Of a stretch of 64,000 nt of DNA, positions 28,677 through 40,068 are shown piece by piece (the first letter of the stretch is position 1; each line of letters starts with the position of its first letter). Source of the DNA: Brevundimonas sp. NIBR10 (lineage in GTDB: Bacteria > Pseudomonadota > Alphaproteobacteria > Caulobacterales > Caulobacteraceae); contig NZ_CP115464.1 of the NCBI RefSeq assembly GCF_027912515.1, positions 496,001-560,000 of the forward strand, in the 5' to 3' direction. The notes below the pieces were generated by a model, which worked only from the letters and a program-made list of their open reading frames with translations, did not search any database and was not told where the DNA came from. A program made the translations under genes and the position numbers.

Positions 28677-31664
28677 TTGGCCGACGTCTCTTTTCGAAGC
28701 CGACTTATCACGTCTTCCTTTCTGTCCGGCTTGGCGATCGCCGCTACCGCGTTGGCGGCAATGCCCGCCGCAGCGCAGGACCAAGAACCCACGGCAACTC
28801 AGTCCCCAGAAGCTGCCGTCGAAATAGACACGGTCGTCGTCACCGGCTCCCGCATCGCGCGCCAGGATTACAGCGCCAACAGCCCGATCGTCACCGTGAC
28901 CCAGGAAGACTTCCGGGCGACGGGATCGGTCAACATCGAGAGCCTCATCAACGACCTGCCCCAGTTCACCGCCTTGGGGAACGCGGCTTCGAACAGTCCG
29001 AACCTGGCGGGTCAAGCCAATGTCCAACTGCGAGGGCTCGGCGCGACGCGGACGCTGGTGCTCCTTAACGGCCGCCGTATCGTGCCGTCTAACGCCTCGT
29101 CCGTCGTGGACCTGAACCTGCTGCCGACGCCGCTGATCTCCAGCATCGAGACCATCACTGGCGGCGCCTCGTCCACCTATGGATCGGACGCTGTAGGCGG
29201 TGTCCTTAACTTCCTGCTTAACCAGAACTTCGAAGGCATCCAGCTGGACCTGCAGTACGGCGCCTCGGCTCGCGGCGACGCGGGCGCGGAAGCGGTCAGC
29301 CTGACGATCGGCGGGGACATCGCCGAGGGCCGCGGGAGCGCCGTGGTTTCGGCGAGCTATTCGAACCGCGCCTCGGTCCTTAACGCCGACCGCTCATTCT
29401 CGTTGATCGGGGGTTTCGCGGGGACCTCTCCTCTGGGCTCGACGGTGTTTGACGCCACCAACCTTCCCACGGCCGTGGCCGTCAACGCCGCGGTGCCCGG
29501 GGCCGCGCGTGGCGACACCTTCGGCTTCAACAACAACGGGACGCTGTTCACCTATCAGGGCGCGCGCGACTACGTCAGCCCGGGCGGCATCGACTATGAA
29601 GGGTTCCGGACGCCGGGTCCGCTGCAGCAGACCGATTTCACCTACGCCACCGGTGACCGCAACTACATGATCATCCCGCAGACGCGCTACAATGTGTACG
29701 CCGCCGCGGACTACGAGATCACCGCAGCGGCGGAGCTCTACGCCGACTTCATGTTCTCCCAGTACGAGAGCGGCAATCAGCTCGCGTCCAATCCCGCCAC
29801 GGGTCCGACCACCGGGTTCCGCATCCCGTCGACGAACCCGTTCATTCCTGCCGAGTTGCGTGGCGTGCTGAACTCCCGCCCAAATCCGGCCGGGAACTTC
29901 CGCCTCGACAAACGCTTCAACGAGCTCGGCCCGAGACGCCAGACTGAGAACTACAACGTCTATCAGATCACCACAGGACTGCGCGGTGATCTGGTCGGCG
30001 TCCGCGACTGGACGTACGATGCCTATGTCTCCTACGGGCGGGTGGACAACGGCACCGTCTACACCGGCTACCTCTCGCGCTCCGCGCTGCAGCGTCTTCT
30101 GGACGCTCCGGACGGCGGTGCGTCGATCTGCGCTGGCGGCTTCAACCCGTTCGGAACAAACCCGCTGAGCAGCGCATGCATCGGCTACGTCGGTCGTGTC
30201 GCCAAGAATACGACGACGAACGATCAGAGGGTCGCGGAGCTCAACCTGCAGGGCGGCGTCTTCACCCTGCCCGCCGGCGAAGTCCGAGCCGCCGTCGGGG
30301 CCTCCTACCGCGAGCAGAACTACGACTTTGTTCCCGACAACCTTCTGCTGAGCACCTTCACTCTGAATGGAGTCGTCGGGCCCGAACTAGCCGGAAACTC
30401 CGGCCTGCCGCTCGCGGGCTCGGATCAGGTTTCAGAACTCTACGGCGAGATCCTGATCCCGCTGCTGAGCGATTTGCCCTTCGTGCGAAACCTCGAGACC
30501 AACCTCGGCTACCGCGCCTCGGAGTACGAGACCATCGGGCGCGTGAGTTCCTACAAGGCGGATCTCAGCTGGGAGGTGGTGACCGGGCTGCGGTTCCGCG
30601 GCGGCGTTCAGCGGGCGGTCCGCGCGCCCTCGATCGGCGAACTGTTCGCAGCGCAGAATTTGAGCTTCCCGTCGATCGGAGTGCCGGTCTCCTCGACCGG
30701 TGTGCGCCAGTTCTCGGGCGACCCCTGCGACATCCGCGGGGCGTACCGTGCGCCGGGCGCGCCCGACGCCAACGCTGTGCGGGCCCTGTGCCTGGCGCAG
30801 AACGTCCCGGGCCAGGTCATCGATTCGTTCACATTCTCCAACTCGCAAGTCTCCGGGCTCACCGGCGGCAACCCTCTGCTTGAGGAGGAAACCGCTGAAT
30901 CCTTCACCGTGGGCGTCACCTGGCAGTCGCAGTTCGCGAGCCCGTGGCTCAGCCGACTCTCTGCTTCGATCGACTACTATGACATCGCCATCGAACAGGT
31001 CGTCGGCACGGTCTCGACGACCGAACAACTGCGTCGTTGCTACAATCAGAACGGCACCTCGAACCCGACCTATGACCCGAACAACGTCTTCTGCCGATTG
31101 TTCAGCCGCGACCCGAACTCGGGGCAGATCACGAGCACCCTCGAAACCAACGCCAATCTCGGGACGCTGCAGACCCAGGGGATCGACTTCCAGGTCGATT
31201 GGAATCTCGATCTCGGCGACATCGGCGCGCCGGATTGGGGCGCTCTGGCGTTCAACATTACCGGCACGAAGCTTCAGGAATGGCAGCGTCAGGACATCCC
31301 TGGCGGCGCCTTCACGGATCGGAAGGGCACGGTCTCGAACAGTTTCGGCCTGACGCTGCCGGAGTGGAAATTCTTGTCGACCCTGAACTGGATCCAGGAC
31401 CCCTGGAACGTCGGCGTCCGGTGGCGCTACCAGGGTTCGGTCGAGAACTTCAACAACCGCAGCCAGGTCATCGACGCCATCCACTACGTCGACCTGAATG
31501 CCTCTTTCCGGGTGAACGAGAGGGTCTCGCTCCGGGCCGGCGTGAACAATCTCACGGACGAGCAGCCGCCGGTCTATTCCCCGGCAATCGCCGCCAACAC
31601 CGACCCGTCGACCTACGACCTGATCGGTCGTCGGTACTACGTCGGCCTGACCGCTCGTTTCTGA
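28677..31664 (+). CDS. TonB-dependent outer-membrane receptor
   Basis: A receptor of 995 residues from a TTG at 28677, chosen because GAGGAAAA lies just upstream; a GTG at 28614 would add 21 residues without a ribosome site. A signal peptide ends AAMPAAAQ. The plug domain has VVVTGSRIARQDYSANSP and LRGLGATRTLVLLNGRR, and the barrel ends in the aromatic YYVGLTARF. It takes up a ligand with TonB energy. The sigma-type promoter at 28536 and the DUF4198 gene after it suggest a metal or metal complex. Confidence 0.92.
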   Translation: MADVSFRSRLITSSFLSGLAIAATALAAMPAAAQDQEPTATQSPEAAVEIDTVVVTGSRIARQDYSANSPIVTVTQEDFRATGSVNIESLINDLPQFTALGNAASNSPNLAGQANVQLRGLGATRTLVLLNGRRIVPSNASSVVDLNLLPTPLISSIETITGGASSTYGSDAVGGVLNFLLNQNFEGIQLDLQYGASARGDAGAEAVSLTIGGDIAEGRGSAVVSASYSNRASVLNADRSFSLIGGFAGTSPLGSTVFDATNLPTAVAVNAAVPGAARGDTFGFNNNGTLFTYQGARDYVSPGGIDYEGFRTPGPLQQTDFTYATGDRNYMIIPQTRYNVYAAADYEITAAAELYADFMFSQYESGNQLASNPATGPTTGFRIPSTNPFIPAELRGVLNSRPNPAGNFRLDKRFNELGPRRQTENYNVYQITTGLRGDLVGVRDWTYDAYVSYGRVDNGTVYTGYLSRSALQRLLDAPDGGASICAGGFNPFGTNPLSSACIGYVGRVAKNTTTNDQRVAELNLQGGVFTLPAGEVRAAVGASYREQNYDFVPDNLLLSTFTLNGVVGPELAGNSGLPLAGSDQVSELYGEILIPLLSDLPFVRNLETNLGYRASEYETIGRVSSYKADLSWEVVTGLRFRGGVQRAVRAPSIGELFAAQNLSFPSIGVPVSSTGVRQFSGDPCDIRGAYRAPGAPDANAVRALCLAQNVPGQVIDSFTFSNSQVSGLTGGNPLLEEETAESFTVGVTWQSQFASPWLSRLSASIDYYDIAIEQVVGTVSTTEQLRRCYNQNGTSNPTYDPNNVFCRLFSRDPNSGQITSTLETNANLGTLQTQGIDFQVDWNLDLGDIGAPDWGALAFNITGTKLQEWQRQDIPGGAFTDRKGTVSNSFGLTLPEWKFLSTLNWIQDPWNVGVRWRYQGSVENFNNRSQVIDAIHYVDLNASFRVNERVSLRAGVNNLTDEQPPVYSPAIAANTDPSTYDLIGRRYYVGLTARF

Positions 31665-31794
31665 GCATGTCAGGAGGGCCACACGCTGAAGCGCCGCCGC
31701 GAGCCTCGTGCAGGCTCGAGGGGAGCGAACGGAATCCACAACCCTGCTCGGCGTACGCCGGCGGAACACCTGATCGAGTGAAGGATAGAACAAC

Positions 31795-32604
31795 ATGAGA
31801 AGACGTATTGCACTGCTGATGGCGACTGGATTTGGGCTTTTCGCGGGCGCGGCGGCCGCCCATGATTTCTTTCTGATCCCGGCGAGTTTCGTCGGTCCGA
31901 GCGGGCGACCGCTCATCGTCCATGCGACGTCCTCGTCGGACTTTCCCGCGCTCAACGTGGGTTCGCCGCGCACCCGCCTCGCCGAGGTTCGGGCGATGGT
32001 CGATGGCCGCCCGGCCACCGTCACGGTTGAAGCCCAGACGGCCCAATCCCTGCGTCTCGCCGTCTCGAGCGAAAGCACCGGGATGGCTGTCGTCGCGGTG
32101 GAGACGATCTGGGGCGAGTCGAACTGGCGGCCCGATCAGGTCGACACCTACCTCGAGGAGCATCCGTTCAAGGCCGAGGAGGTGTCTGCGGTTCGTGGAA
32201 TTCTGCCCCGGGGTGCGACACTCCATGTGCAGTCTCGCCGGCTGGCCAAGACGCTCGTTTGCTTCCAGACCTGCAGCCCCGCTTCGACGGGTCCCGCAGG
32301 ACTCGAGGTCGAGTTGCTCCCCGAGTTCGACGCCGGGGAGAGTTCTCCCGTGAGATTCCAACTCGTCAGGAACGGCCGCCCGCTGACAGCGCACCCGGTC
32401 ACCGTGAGTTTCGGAGAGGGGGAGCGGCGCGAGGTTCTGACCGATCAGGAGGGCCGCTTGCGCCTTCCCGAGGGGGTGACCGGGCCGGTGATGCTTGTCG
32501 CGGCGACCCTGGATCGGCCGACAGAGACGGGCGGACGCTTTATCACCAACAATGCGTCGCTGACGTTCGAGGCAGCAACGCGTCGTGACGGCAGCCCCCG
32601 GTGA
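31795..32604 (+). CDS. DUF4198 periplasmic protein
   Basis: A 269-residue secreted protein with signal peptide MRRRIALLMATGFGLFAGA and the family opening AHDFFLIPASF just after cleavage. A C-terminal Ig-like part has VTVSFGEGERREVLTDQEG. DUF4198 proteins are found next to outer-membrane receptors and metal transporters and may bind the imported metal. It follows the receptor by 130 bases on the same strand and is probably co-transcribed. A CFQTC pair lies near residue 157. Confidence 0.82.
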   Translation: MRRRIALLMATGFGLFAGAAAAHDFFLIPASFVGPSGRPLIVHATSSSDFPALNVGSPRTRLAEVRAMVDGRPATVTVEAQTAQSLRLAVSSESTGMAVVAVETIWGESNWRPDQVDTYLEEHPFKAEEVSAVRGILPRGATLHVQSRRLAKTLVCFQTCSPASTGPAGLEVELLPEFDAGESSPVRFQLVRNGRPLTAHPVTVSFGEGERREVLTDQEGRLRLPEGVTGPVMLVAATLDRPTETGGRFITNNASLTFEAATRRDGSPR

Positions 32605-33253
32605 TCTTGCGCAGCTAGACAGACGAGCGTGAGGCGACCACGACGCTCCGGCGCCAAAGCCCGCACGAGCCCTTCGCGCGACGCCCAAAGTGTTCTCAAT
32701 GCGTCCCTGGAGCGAGGCTTCATCGTCTCGCTCCAGTCGGATCTAGGGACCGTTGGGCCGCGACCCGGAAGACGCGCTCGGAATCGTTGTCAGCGTCGAT
32801 ACGCCGGCCCCTGGCTGAGTCAGTCGTCGGGATGGCGATGACGGTGGATTTCGTCAACGAGCGAGCCAGGCCCCCGCGCCCCCGGCGCCCGCGGCCCCGG
32901 ATCGTCAAGTTGTAGGTAAGCGCTCAGGACGTCGTGACTGTCTTCGAGTCGGGCATCGGCTGCCAAGCCAAGTCCGCTTTTTTGTCAAAGCGTCACCGTA
33001 CCTGGAAGACAGGGGAAGGCCCAGGCCGAGTCGGGTTTCTACGTCTCCGGGCGGCTCAATACGCAACAGGCCGCCAAGGTACAAATTTCATCCCCTCAAC
33101 CGCGCAAGACATTACAGAGCGCGGCTAAGCAGGACTGGTGTCGTCTTTCGATCCGAGCACCGCGACACAGCCCGCATCCTGGGTCGGCAAAGCACCAACG
33201 TCCCACGCACTGCGTTGGTCCGTCCCCTCATCGCCGGACAATGCCTCCGAGGA
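32605..33253. other. Gene-free stretch between DUF4198 and cusF
   Basis: About 650 bases in which I find no convincing gene on either strand. Its short frames have no family resemblance. It separates the plus-strand receptor pair from the minus-strand cus operon and contains the inverted repeat at 32707. Confidence 0.4.
32707..32736. repeat. Perfect 10-base inverted repeat
   Basis: CTGGAGCGAG and CTCGCTCCAG enclose a ten-base loop, about 100 bases after the DUF4198 stop. There is no T-run, so it is not a standard terminator; it could protect the 3' end of the message. Confidence 0.6.
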
Positions 33254-33637
33254 TCAATGGGGGTAGATCGCCGTCACTTCTCCTGCTCCATCACGAACCG
33301 TCAGATCGAACTGAATGCGGTCACCGACAGTAGCCTCCTGCAATGCAGCCGGCGATGCCTTGAACTTCATGGTCATTGCGGGCCATCCGATCGAACGGAT
33401 TGGTTCGTGGTTAATGGTGATCGTCGCCGCCGCCGGGTCCACGGCCGTGATAACGCCCGCACCATCTGCCGTTCGCGAGCCGGCGCCCGGGGACGACGAT
33501 GCGCCACCCGCCTCAATGCTTGCCCTCGGTGATCCGGGCTCGGCCATCGGCATCGCCGGGGTTTCGGGCTCCGCCTGCTGGCCGCAGGCGGCCATAACAG
33601 CAGCAAGGCCGGTCAGCAGGATTATGCGGCGCTTCAT
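33254..33637 (-). CDS. cusF: CusF-like periplasmic copper chaperone (lipoprotein)
   Basis: A 127-residue protein whose N-terminus ends in a lipobox (VMAACGQQ). The C-terminal half is a CusF domain: [20 protein letters not shown] holds the Trp and Met-x-Met ligands that bind Cu(I) or Ag(I). CusF delivers copper to the Cus pump. The start overlaps the cusA stop, and it is the last gene of the operon. Confidence 0.9.
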   Translation of the reverse strand: MKRRIILLTGLAAVMAACGQQAEPETPAMPMAEPGSPRASIEAGGASSSPGAGSRTADGAGVITAVDPAAATITINHEPIRSIGWPAMTMKFKASPAALQEATVGDRIQFDLTVRDGAGEVTAIYPH

Positions 33638-36600
33638 TGTGTGTCTCCTCGAAGGACTGGGGTCGAACGGAACCTGCGGCCTCTTAGAAGAAGAAAGCCT
33701 GCGGGGATAACGAGCATGGAGAGCAAAGGCGCCGTGATCATGCCGCCGATAACCGGGGCGGCGATCCGGGTCATGACTTCTGACCCCGCGCCGTGGCCGA
33801 TCAGGATCGGGAACAGACCGCCCAGGATCACCGCGACCGTCATCGCCTTGGGCCGAACCCGCAGCAGCGCGCCGTCGCGAACGGCCTCTTCGACCTGTTC
33901 CCGGTCCGGGTCAGGCCCCCGGTCTCTGAGAGCGTGCTTGAGATAGATCAGCATCACCACGCCGAACTCGGCCGAAAGGCCGGCCAGGGCGATGAAACCC
34001 ACGCCGGTCGCGACCGACTGGTCGAAGCCCATCAGATAGAGCAGCCAGAATCCGCCGGTGAGGGCGAACGGCAGGGTGCCCATGATCAGCAGTGCTTCGT
34101 CGAAGCGACCGAAGGTCAGATAGAGCAGGATGAAGATGATCACGAGCGTGGCCGGAACCACGATCTTCAGCCGCTCGGCCGCCCGTTCGAGATATTCGAA
34201 CTGGCCCGAGTAGGCGATGCTGACGCCCGGCGCGAGTTCCACCTCGCTGGCGACGGCCTGACGCAGATCGGCGACGACGGACGCCAGATCGCGGCCGCGC
34301 ACGTCGACATAGACCCAGGTGGTTAGTCTGCCGTTCTCGGATTTCAGCATCGGAGGGCCGTCCGCGATCTGGATATCGGCGACCGTGCCCAGGGTGATCT
34401 GCTGACCCGACGGCGTCAGAACCGGCAGGGCGCGCAGTTGCTCCAGGCTGTCGCGCAGTTCTCTGGGATAGCGGACGCTGATCGGATAGCGGGCGAGCCC
34501 CTCCACCGTCTGACCGATCGTCTCCCCGCCCACAGCCCCCGAGACGATCGACTGGATATCGGCGATGTTCAGGCCGTAGCGGCCCGCCGCCTCTCGGTCG
34601 ATGTCGATGTCGACATAGCGCCCGCCGGTCAGGCGTTCGGCCAGGGCCGAGGTCACGCCCGGCACGGTCTTGGCGACCTCGGCCACCTGGGCCGCGATAC
34701 GGTCCATCGCGGCCAGGTCAGCGCCGGAGACCTTGACGCCGACGGGGCTCTTGATGCCCGTCGCCAGCATGTCGATGCGATTGCGGATGGGAGGCACCCA
34801 GACGTTGGACAATCCGGGAACCTGAACCGCGCGATCAAGCTCCTCGACCAGTTTCTCCGGGGTCATGCCGGGCCGCCATTCATCGCGAGGCTTGAACTGA
34901 ATGGTGGTCTCGAACATCTCAAGCGGAGCCGGGTCCGTGGCCGTCTCCGCCCGGCCCGCCTTGCCGAATACGGTCGCCACTTCGGGCACGGTTCGGATCA
35001 TCCTGTCGGTCTGCTGCAGCAGTTCCGCGGCCTTGGCCGGGGACAGGCCCGGCAGGGCCGAGGGCATATAAAGCAGGTCGCCCTCGTCCATCGCCGGCAT
35101 AAACTCGCCGCCGAGCTGGCTAAGGGGCCAGGCCGTGGTGGCGAATACCAGCAAGGCGGCCACCAAGGTCTTCCTGGGATGCCGTAGCACCCAGTCCAGC
35201 GGCCCCCTATAGATGTGGGTCAGCCAGCGGTTGATCGGATTGCTCTGTTCGGCCGGGATTCTTCCCCGGATCAGATAGCCCATCAGAACCGGCACGAGCG
35301 TGATCGACAGGATCGCCGCGGCCGCCATCGCATAGCTCTTGGTGAAGGCCAGCGGCGCGAACAGCCGGCCCTCCTGGGCCTGTAGGCTGAACACTGGAAT
35401 GAACGAGAGGGTGATGATCAACAGGCTGAGGAACAGCGCGGGTCCGACTTCCACGGCCGCCTCGGTGATGACCTTCCACCGGTCCTCGCCGACGAGCTTG
35501 TGGTCCGGGTGGTCGTGTTCCCATCGCTCGATATGCTTGTGGGCGTTCTCGATCATGACCACCGCCGCATCGACCATGGCCCCGATGGCGATGGCGATGC
35601 CGCCCAGCGACATGATGTTGGCGTTCACGCCCTGAAGATTCATGATCAGGAAGGCCGCCAGCACGCCCAGCGGCAGGGTCAGGATGGCGACTAGCGCCGA
35701 CCGGGCGTGCCAGAGGAACAGGCCGCAGACGAGGGCGACGACAATGAACTCCTCGATCAGCTTGCCGCTCAGATTGTCGATCGCCCGGTCGATGAGCAGC
35801 GACCGATCGTAGGTCGTCACCACCTCTACGCCCGGCGGCAATCCGGCCTTGAGTATCTGGAGTTTTTCAGCGACCGCCGCGATCGTCGCGCGGGCGTTTG
35901 CACCGGACCGCAGGATGACGACGCCGCCGGCGACCTCGCCTTCGCCGTTCAGCTCCGCTATGCCGCGCCGCATCTCCGGGCCGATCTGGATGGTCGCGAC
36001 GTCTCCGAGGCTGATCGGAACCCCTCCAGCCCCCGTGCGAAGCGGCACGGCCCGGAAGTCGTCGAGCTCGGTCAGATAGCCGTTGGCGCGCACCATGTAT
36101 TCGGCCTCGGCGAGCTGGAGCACCGAGCCGCCCGTCTCGCCGTTGGCGCGCTGGAGCGCTTCCACCACCGCCTGATGGGTGATGCCGTATGACGCGAGCC
36201 TGACGGGGTCGAGCACGACCTGGTATTGCCGCACCATGCCGCCCAGGCTGGCGACCTCGGCGACCCCCCGCACGGTTTTCAGCTCGTACCGGAGGAACCA
36301 ATCCTGCAGGCTTCGCAACTGCGCCAGGTCGGTGCGGCCAGTGCGGTCCACCAGGGCGTATTCATAGACCCAGCCCACGCTGGTGGCGTCCGGACCCAGC
36401 GCAGGTTGGGCGGTCGCGGGAAGCCGCGCCTGGACTTGGCTAAGGTATTCCAAGACCCGCGAGCGCGCCCAGTAGAGGTCCGTTCCATCCTCGAACAGCA
36501 CATAGACGAAGCTGTCGCCGAAGAAGGAATAACCCCGAACCGTTCGCGCGCCGGGCACCGACAGCATGGTGGTCGCCAAAGGATAGGTGACCTGGTTCTC

Positions 36601-36783
36601 GACGATCTGGGGGGCCTGCCCTGGATAGCTGGTGCGGATGATGACCTGCACGTCCGACAGGTCCGGCAGGGCGTCGACCGGCGTGGTGCGAACAGCGAAG
36701 AGGCCGGCGGCGAGCAGGGCGAGGGCGGCCACAAGGATGAGGAAGCGTCCCTTGACCGAGGCGCGTATGATCGCGGCGATCAT
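33634..36783 (-). CDS. cusA: Copper/silver RND efflux pump CusA
   Basis: A 1049-residue RND permease. [29 protein letters not shown] is the fourth-helix region of the CusA branch, different from the CzcA type at 13.8 kb. Twelve helices and two large periplasmic loops fit the family, and methionine residues in the periplasmic cleft are expected to carry Cu(I). It overlaps cusB by four bases, and CusF is downstream. Confidence 0.95.
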   Translation of the reverse strand: MIAAIIRASVKGRFLILVAALALLAAGLFAVRTTPVDALPDLSDVQVIIRTSYPGQAPQIVENQVTYPLATTMLSVPGARTVRGYSFFGDSFVYVLFEDGTDLYWARSRVLEYLSQVQARLPATAQPALGPDATSVGWVYEYALVDRTGRTDLAQLRSLQDWFLRYELKTVRGVAEVASLGGMVRQYQVVLDPVRLASYGITHQAVVEALQRANGETGGSVLQLAEAEYMVRANGYLTELDDFRAVPLRTGAGGVPISLGDVATIQIGPEMRRGIAELNGEGEVAGGVVILRSGANARATIAAVAEKLQILKAGLPPGVEVVTTYDRSLLIDRAIDNLSGKLIEEFIVVALVCGLFLWHARSALVAILTLPLGVLAAFLIMNLQGVNANIMSLGGIAIAIGAMVDAAVVMIENAHKHIERWEHDHPDHKLVGEDRWKVITEAAVEVGPALFLSLLIITLSFIPVFSLQAQEGRLFAPLAFTKSYAMAAAAILSITLVPVLMGYLIRGRIPAEQSNPINRWLTHIYRGPLDWVLRHPRKTLVAALLVFATTAWPLSQLGGEFMPAMDEGDLLYMPSALPGLSPAKAAELLQQTDRMIRTVPEVATVFGKAGRAETATDPAPLEMFETTIQFKPRDEWRPGMTPEKLVEELDRAVQVPGLSNVWVPPIRNRIDMLATGIKSPVGVKVSGADLAAMDRIAAQVAEVAKTVPGVTSALAERLTGGRYVDIDIDREAAGRYGLNIADIQSIVSGAVGGETIGQTVEGLARYPISVRYPRELRDSLEQLRALPVLTPSGQQITLGTVADIQIADGPPMLKSENGRLTTWVYVDVRGRDLASVVADLRQAVASEVELAPGVSIAYSGQFEYLERAAERLKIVVPATLVIIFILLYLTFGRFDEALLIMGTLPFALTGGFWLLYLMGFDQSVATGVGFIALAGLSAEFGVVMLIYLKHALRDRGPDPDREQVEEAVRDGALLRVRPKAMTVAVILGGLFPILIGHGAGSEVMTRIAAPVIGGMITAPLLSMLVIPAGFLLLRGRRFRSTPVLRGDTQ

Positions 36784-38117
36784 CGCCCAGACCTCCCGCG
36801 CTGAGCGGGCGCGGCCATGGATTCGCCCGTTTGGGCGGCGGCGGCAGGCCGGCCGACCGTCGGCGACGCCGGGGCGCGCGCGGGCCCGGAAGTCTCGCCG
36901 ATCGGCCGCGCCGCGACGCCTGACAGGCTGGCTTCGGAATCGATCAGGAACTGCCCCGACGCGACGATCCGTTCCCCTTCCCTGAGACCGGCGAGGATCT
37001 CGGTCTGCCCCCCGGCTTCCCGTCCGATCCGGACCTGGGCCGGTTGATAGCGGCCCTCCGGCAGGGCTAGCATGACGATGTCACGTTCTCCGGTCCGGAT
37101 CACCGCCTCGGTCGGCACGATCAGATCCGACGTCGAACCGCCGCCGAAGGTGACCCGACCGAACATGCCGGGGCGCAGACGCCCCCCTCTATTGGCCATT
37201 TCGATCCGTCCGGTGACCGTGCGGCTGTCGCCGACGAGTTCCGGCAACAGGGTGGTCAGGCGGCCCGTGAACGGCTCGCCCGGGAAGGCGGCCAGGGCCA
37301 CCTCGACAGACTTCCCAACCCTCAGCTGGCTCGCCAGGGCCTCCGGGATGGCGGCGTTGATCCAGACGGTGCTCAGGCCGTTGATCTCGGCCAGGGTCAT
37401 GCCCTGGGCGACGCTCATGCCGGCGCGCACGCCCAGCGTCTTGATCACGCCGCCGGTGGGCGTCGAGATGGTGATGGTGTTCCGCGCCCGCCCGCTGCGC
37501 TCGACCGACGTGATCAGGCTCTCGGACATGCCCATCAGCACTAGTCGCTGCCGCGCCGCCTGGACTAGGGGCGTATTGCCGGTGCGCCGCACGGCCAGAT
37601 ATTCCGTCTGGGCTCCTCCCCAGGACGGAATGAGCAAATCGACCAGGGGCGCGCCCGCGGCGATCACGTCGCCCGGCGCGCGGTTGTAGACCCGCTGCAC
37701 GAAGCCGTCCGCGCGCGACTGGACCACGGCGATGTCCCGTTCGTTGTATTCGACCACCGCTGTGGCGCTGAGATCGCCCTCGAGAACGCCACGGCGGGCT
37801 GTGGCATACCGGACCCCCAGATTCTGGCTCAGCGCCGGATCGATCCGGACGCCCGGGGTGGCGTTGGTTCCCCCCTCATCCGCATATTTGGGGATGGTAT
37901 CCATGTTCATCGACGACTTCCCCGGTCCCGGGTATCGTTCGTTCGGAACCATGGGATCGTACCAGTAGAGGATCTCGCGCTCCCCTCCTCCCTCGGCGGT
38001 CCCGTCGGCGGCCCCGTCCAGGCGCGGGGCGATGACGACGCCGGCCCCGACGCCGACCCCGACCAGAAGAAGCGCGCCCATGGCGATGCCCAGGCGTCTG
38101 TTGCGAAGGGCGTTCAT
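36780..38117 (-). CDS. cusB: Copper efflux adaptor CusB
   Basis: A 445-residue membrane-fusion protein. After the N-terminal anchor comes a heavy-metal-binding segment, [20 protein letters not shown] followed by MNMDTIPKY, like the methionine-containing N-terminus of CusB. The lipoyl and barrel domains follow ([21 protein letters not shown], then [15 protein letters not shown]). It links CusA with CusC. Both ends overlap neighbours through ATGA. Confidence 0.93.
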   Translation of the reverse strand: MNALRNRRLGIAMGALLLVGVGVGAGVVIAPRLDGAADGTAEGGGEREILYWYDPMVPNERYPGPGKSSMNMDTIPKYADEGGTNATPGVRIDPALSQNLGVRYATARRGVLEGDLSATAVVEYNERDIAVVQSRADGFVQRVYNRAPGDVIAAGAPLVDLLIPSWGGAQTEYLAVRRTGNTPLVQAARQRLVLMGMSESLITSVERSGRARNTITISTPTGGVIKTLGVRAGMSVAQGMTLAEINGLSTVWINAAIPEALASQLRVGKSVEVALAAFPGEPFTGRLTTLLPELVGDSRTVTGRIEMANRGGRLRPGMFGRVTFGGGSTSDLIVPTEAVIRTGERDIVMLALPEGRYQPAQVRIGREAGGQTEILAGLREGERIVASGQFLIDSEASLSGVAARPIGETSGPARAPASPTVGRPAAAAQTGESMAAPAQRGRSGR

Positions 38118-39475
38118 CGGTCGGTGTTCCCATAGGTGAGACTGATCTGGACCACCTGGCGCATCACGGCGGCCTCGCGATCGAGCGTGTCGAGCCGGGC
38201 GTTCGCCACGGCGGTGAAGGCTTCGAGAACTTCAACGATGCCCGCCCTGCCCGCCGCATAGCTCGCGGTTTCGAGATCGGAACGCTGAAGGACGTTGGGC
38301 AGAACGACGTCGCGCGACCGGAGCCATTGATCCTTGGCCGTCGCGTGTTCGGCCAAGGCGCTCCTCAGCGAAGCAGTCAACAGACGCTCGGCGTCCTGAC
38401 GCTCGGCGGTGACCCGCAGCGCGTCAGCGGCGCGCGCCGCGATGACGGGATCCTGCCTCTGCCCCGGAAAGATCGGCAGCCGCACGCTCGCGCCGACGGA
38501 GAACAAGTCGCCGAACCGCTCGTCGCGGCGGCCATAGCTGGCCTCGAACGACCAGTCCGGCCGACGTCCTGCGCGCGCCAGATCGACCTCGGCGTCGGCG
38601 CGCCGCGCCGCGGCGCCATAGACGCGCACGGCCGGCAGCCGGGCGATGCCGTCCCGCAAGGCGGCCAGGTCGAGATCGTCTTGCGGCGGCGCGCCCGCCG
38701 TTTCGGGATCGTTATCGCCCGTCCAGCGCGCCAGCTCAGACCGGGCCTTCTCCAAGTCGGCGACGAGCCGGCTGCGGCGATCGTCCAAATTAGCCTTGAG
38801 CTGGACCGGACCGAGGGCGTTCGCCGACCGATAGGCGCCCGATGCGACTCCGGCGGGCGCGGTGTTCCACAGCGGCTCAAGGGTTTTCAGAACGTCATCC
38901 AGGGCCGCGAGGCGGCGTTCGGCGTAGAAGAGGTCGATCCAGGCCAGTCCCGTTGCGATCTGGACCTCCCGCCGCGCGACGGACTCCTCGGCGCCGGCGA
39001 TGCCGATCTGCGCCTCGGCGATGTCTCGCTCAGCGCGACGGCGCGCGCGGCTCGGCACGTCCTGCTCGACGCCGATCCTGAGCATGGTGAAGTCGTCCTG
39101 GTCGAATTGGCCCGTGAACGGCCCGGTCACCGGAAACCCGTCGAGGCCGAACGTGAGACGCGGATCCGGCAGCCGGCCGGCGGCCCGCGCCGCCGCACGC
39201 GCGGCGTCCACCCCCAGGGCGCTGGCTCTGAGGCCGGGCGCTCCGGCCGCCGCGCGGGCCAGGGCCTCGTCGAAGGTCTGGGGGTCGGCCTTGGAAGGCG
39301 CGGTCCAGACGCTCACGAGCAAAATGGAAGCCGGGAGGATCGCCCAGCTTGCGATCAGAGCACGGCGCGCGGACGGCGCCGAAACCTCGGCGCGTCGCGT
39401 TAGGACGCGCGGCCGGCGGACACGGGGCGGCGGACACGCAGACGCGCGTATCGCCGACCTCAAACGAATGGTCAT
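38114..39475 (-). CDS. cusC: Outer-membrane channel CusC (TolC family)
   Basis: A 453-residue TolC-family protein. The ATG at 39475 has GAGGAA six bases upstream and is preferred to longer starts. A long basic leader precedes the signal-like segment (LIASWAILPASILLVSVWTA). RLPDPRLTFGLDGFPVTGPF and the helical hairpins that follow are typical. It forms the exit duct of the Cus pump. The stop overlaps cusB. Confidence 0.88.
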   Translation of the reverse strand: MTIRLRSAIRASACPPPRVRRPRVLTRRAEVSAPSARRALIASWAILPASILLVSVWTAPSKADPQTFDEALARAAAGAPGLRASALGVDAARAAARAAGRLPDPRLTFGLDGFPVTGPFTGQFDQDDFTMLRIGVEQDVPSRARRRAERDIAEAQIGIAGAEESVARREVQIATGLAWIDLFYAERRLAALDDVLKTLEPLWNTAPAGVASGAYRSANALGPVQLKANLDDRRSRLVADLEKARSELARWTGDNDPETAGAPPQDDLDLAALRDGIARLPAVRVYGAAARRADAEVDLARAGRRPDWSFEASYGRRDERFGDLFSVGASVRLPIFPGQRQDPVIAARAADALRVTAERQDAERLLTASLRSALAEHATAKDQWLRSRDVVLPNVLQRSDLETASYAAGRAGIVEVLEAFTAVANARLDTLDREAAVMRQVVQISLTYGNTDR

Positions 39476-39594
39476 GGAATTCCTCGAAACCACTTGACCC
39501 GCCTTGAGGGCGGGACATCGGCGAAGGGCTCGGATCGATCGATCGGCGGTCGCCCGCGCAACGGCGCTCACGGCCTTCGATCAGCGGAAGCGGT

Positions 39595-39957
39595 CTACGC
39601 CAGCCGTTTCGGCGGATTCTTCAGTGGAAGCGGGCCTGCGCCCTCTCGCACGACATCGACGGCTGCGAACCGGAGTCCCCGCGGAGCCGAAGGCCGTTGA
39701 ACGGTCGGCGCCGGCGGCATGGGCGCCGCGACGGCGGCGCAGCCCATCTTGGCGATGCAGTCGGGCGTCATCTCGTCGCAAGGGCTAGTAGCGCCGCCGG
39801 AAGGCCCGTCCGCCATCACCATCATCTCGGCGCAATCCATGTCCGCCATGCCGCCCGTCGCTTCGAATACCTGGAACGGCGTGGCGTGCGCGGACGACTG
39901 GCCGACGAAGCCGGCCACCGCCAGGGCGAACAGAAGGGTGCGGACGAGGTTCCACAT
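39595..39957 (-). CDS. Unknown secreted protein with Met/Cys residues
   Basis: A 120-residue protein with a signal peptide (LVRTLLFALAVAGFVGQSSAHA). The mature part contains MADMDCAEMMVMADG and a few more cysteines (SPCDEMTPDCIAKMGC), which suggests soft-metal binding. It stands 119 bases upstream of cusC on the same strand and probably starts the cus transcript. No family is recognised. Confidence 0.68.
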   Translation of the reverse strand: MWNLVRTLLFALAVAGFVGQSSAHATPFQVFEATGGMADMDCAEMMVMADGPSGGATSPCDEMTPDCIAKMGCAAVAAPMPPAPTVQRPSAPRGLRFAAVDVVREGAGPLPLKNPPKRLA

Positions 39958-40068
39958 GCGCGGTCATCCCACGCCCGTCGGCCGGCCGTGTCAAGCGACC
40001 GACGGGCTGGCGTCGGGCGCGCGCAACGCAATGCTCCGGATCAGCGCGCGCCCGCCCGCAGTTCGAAC

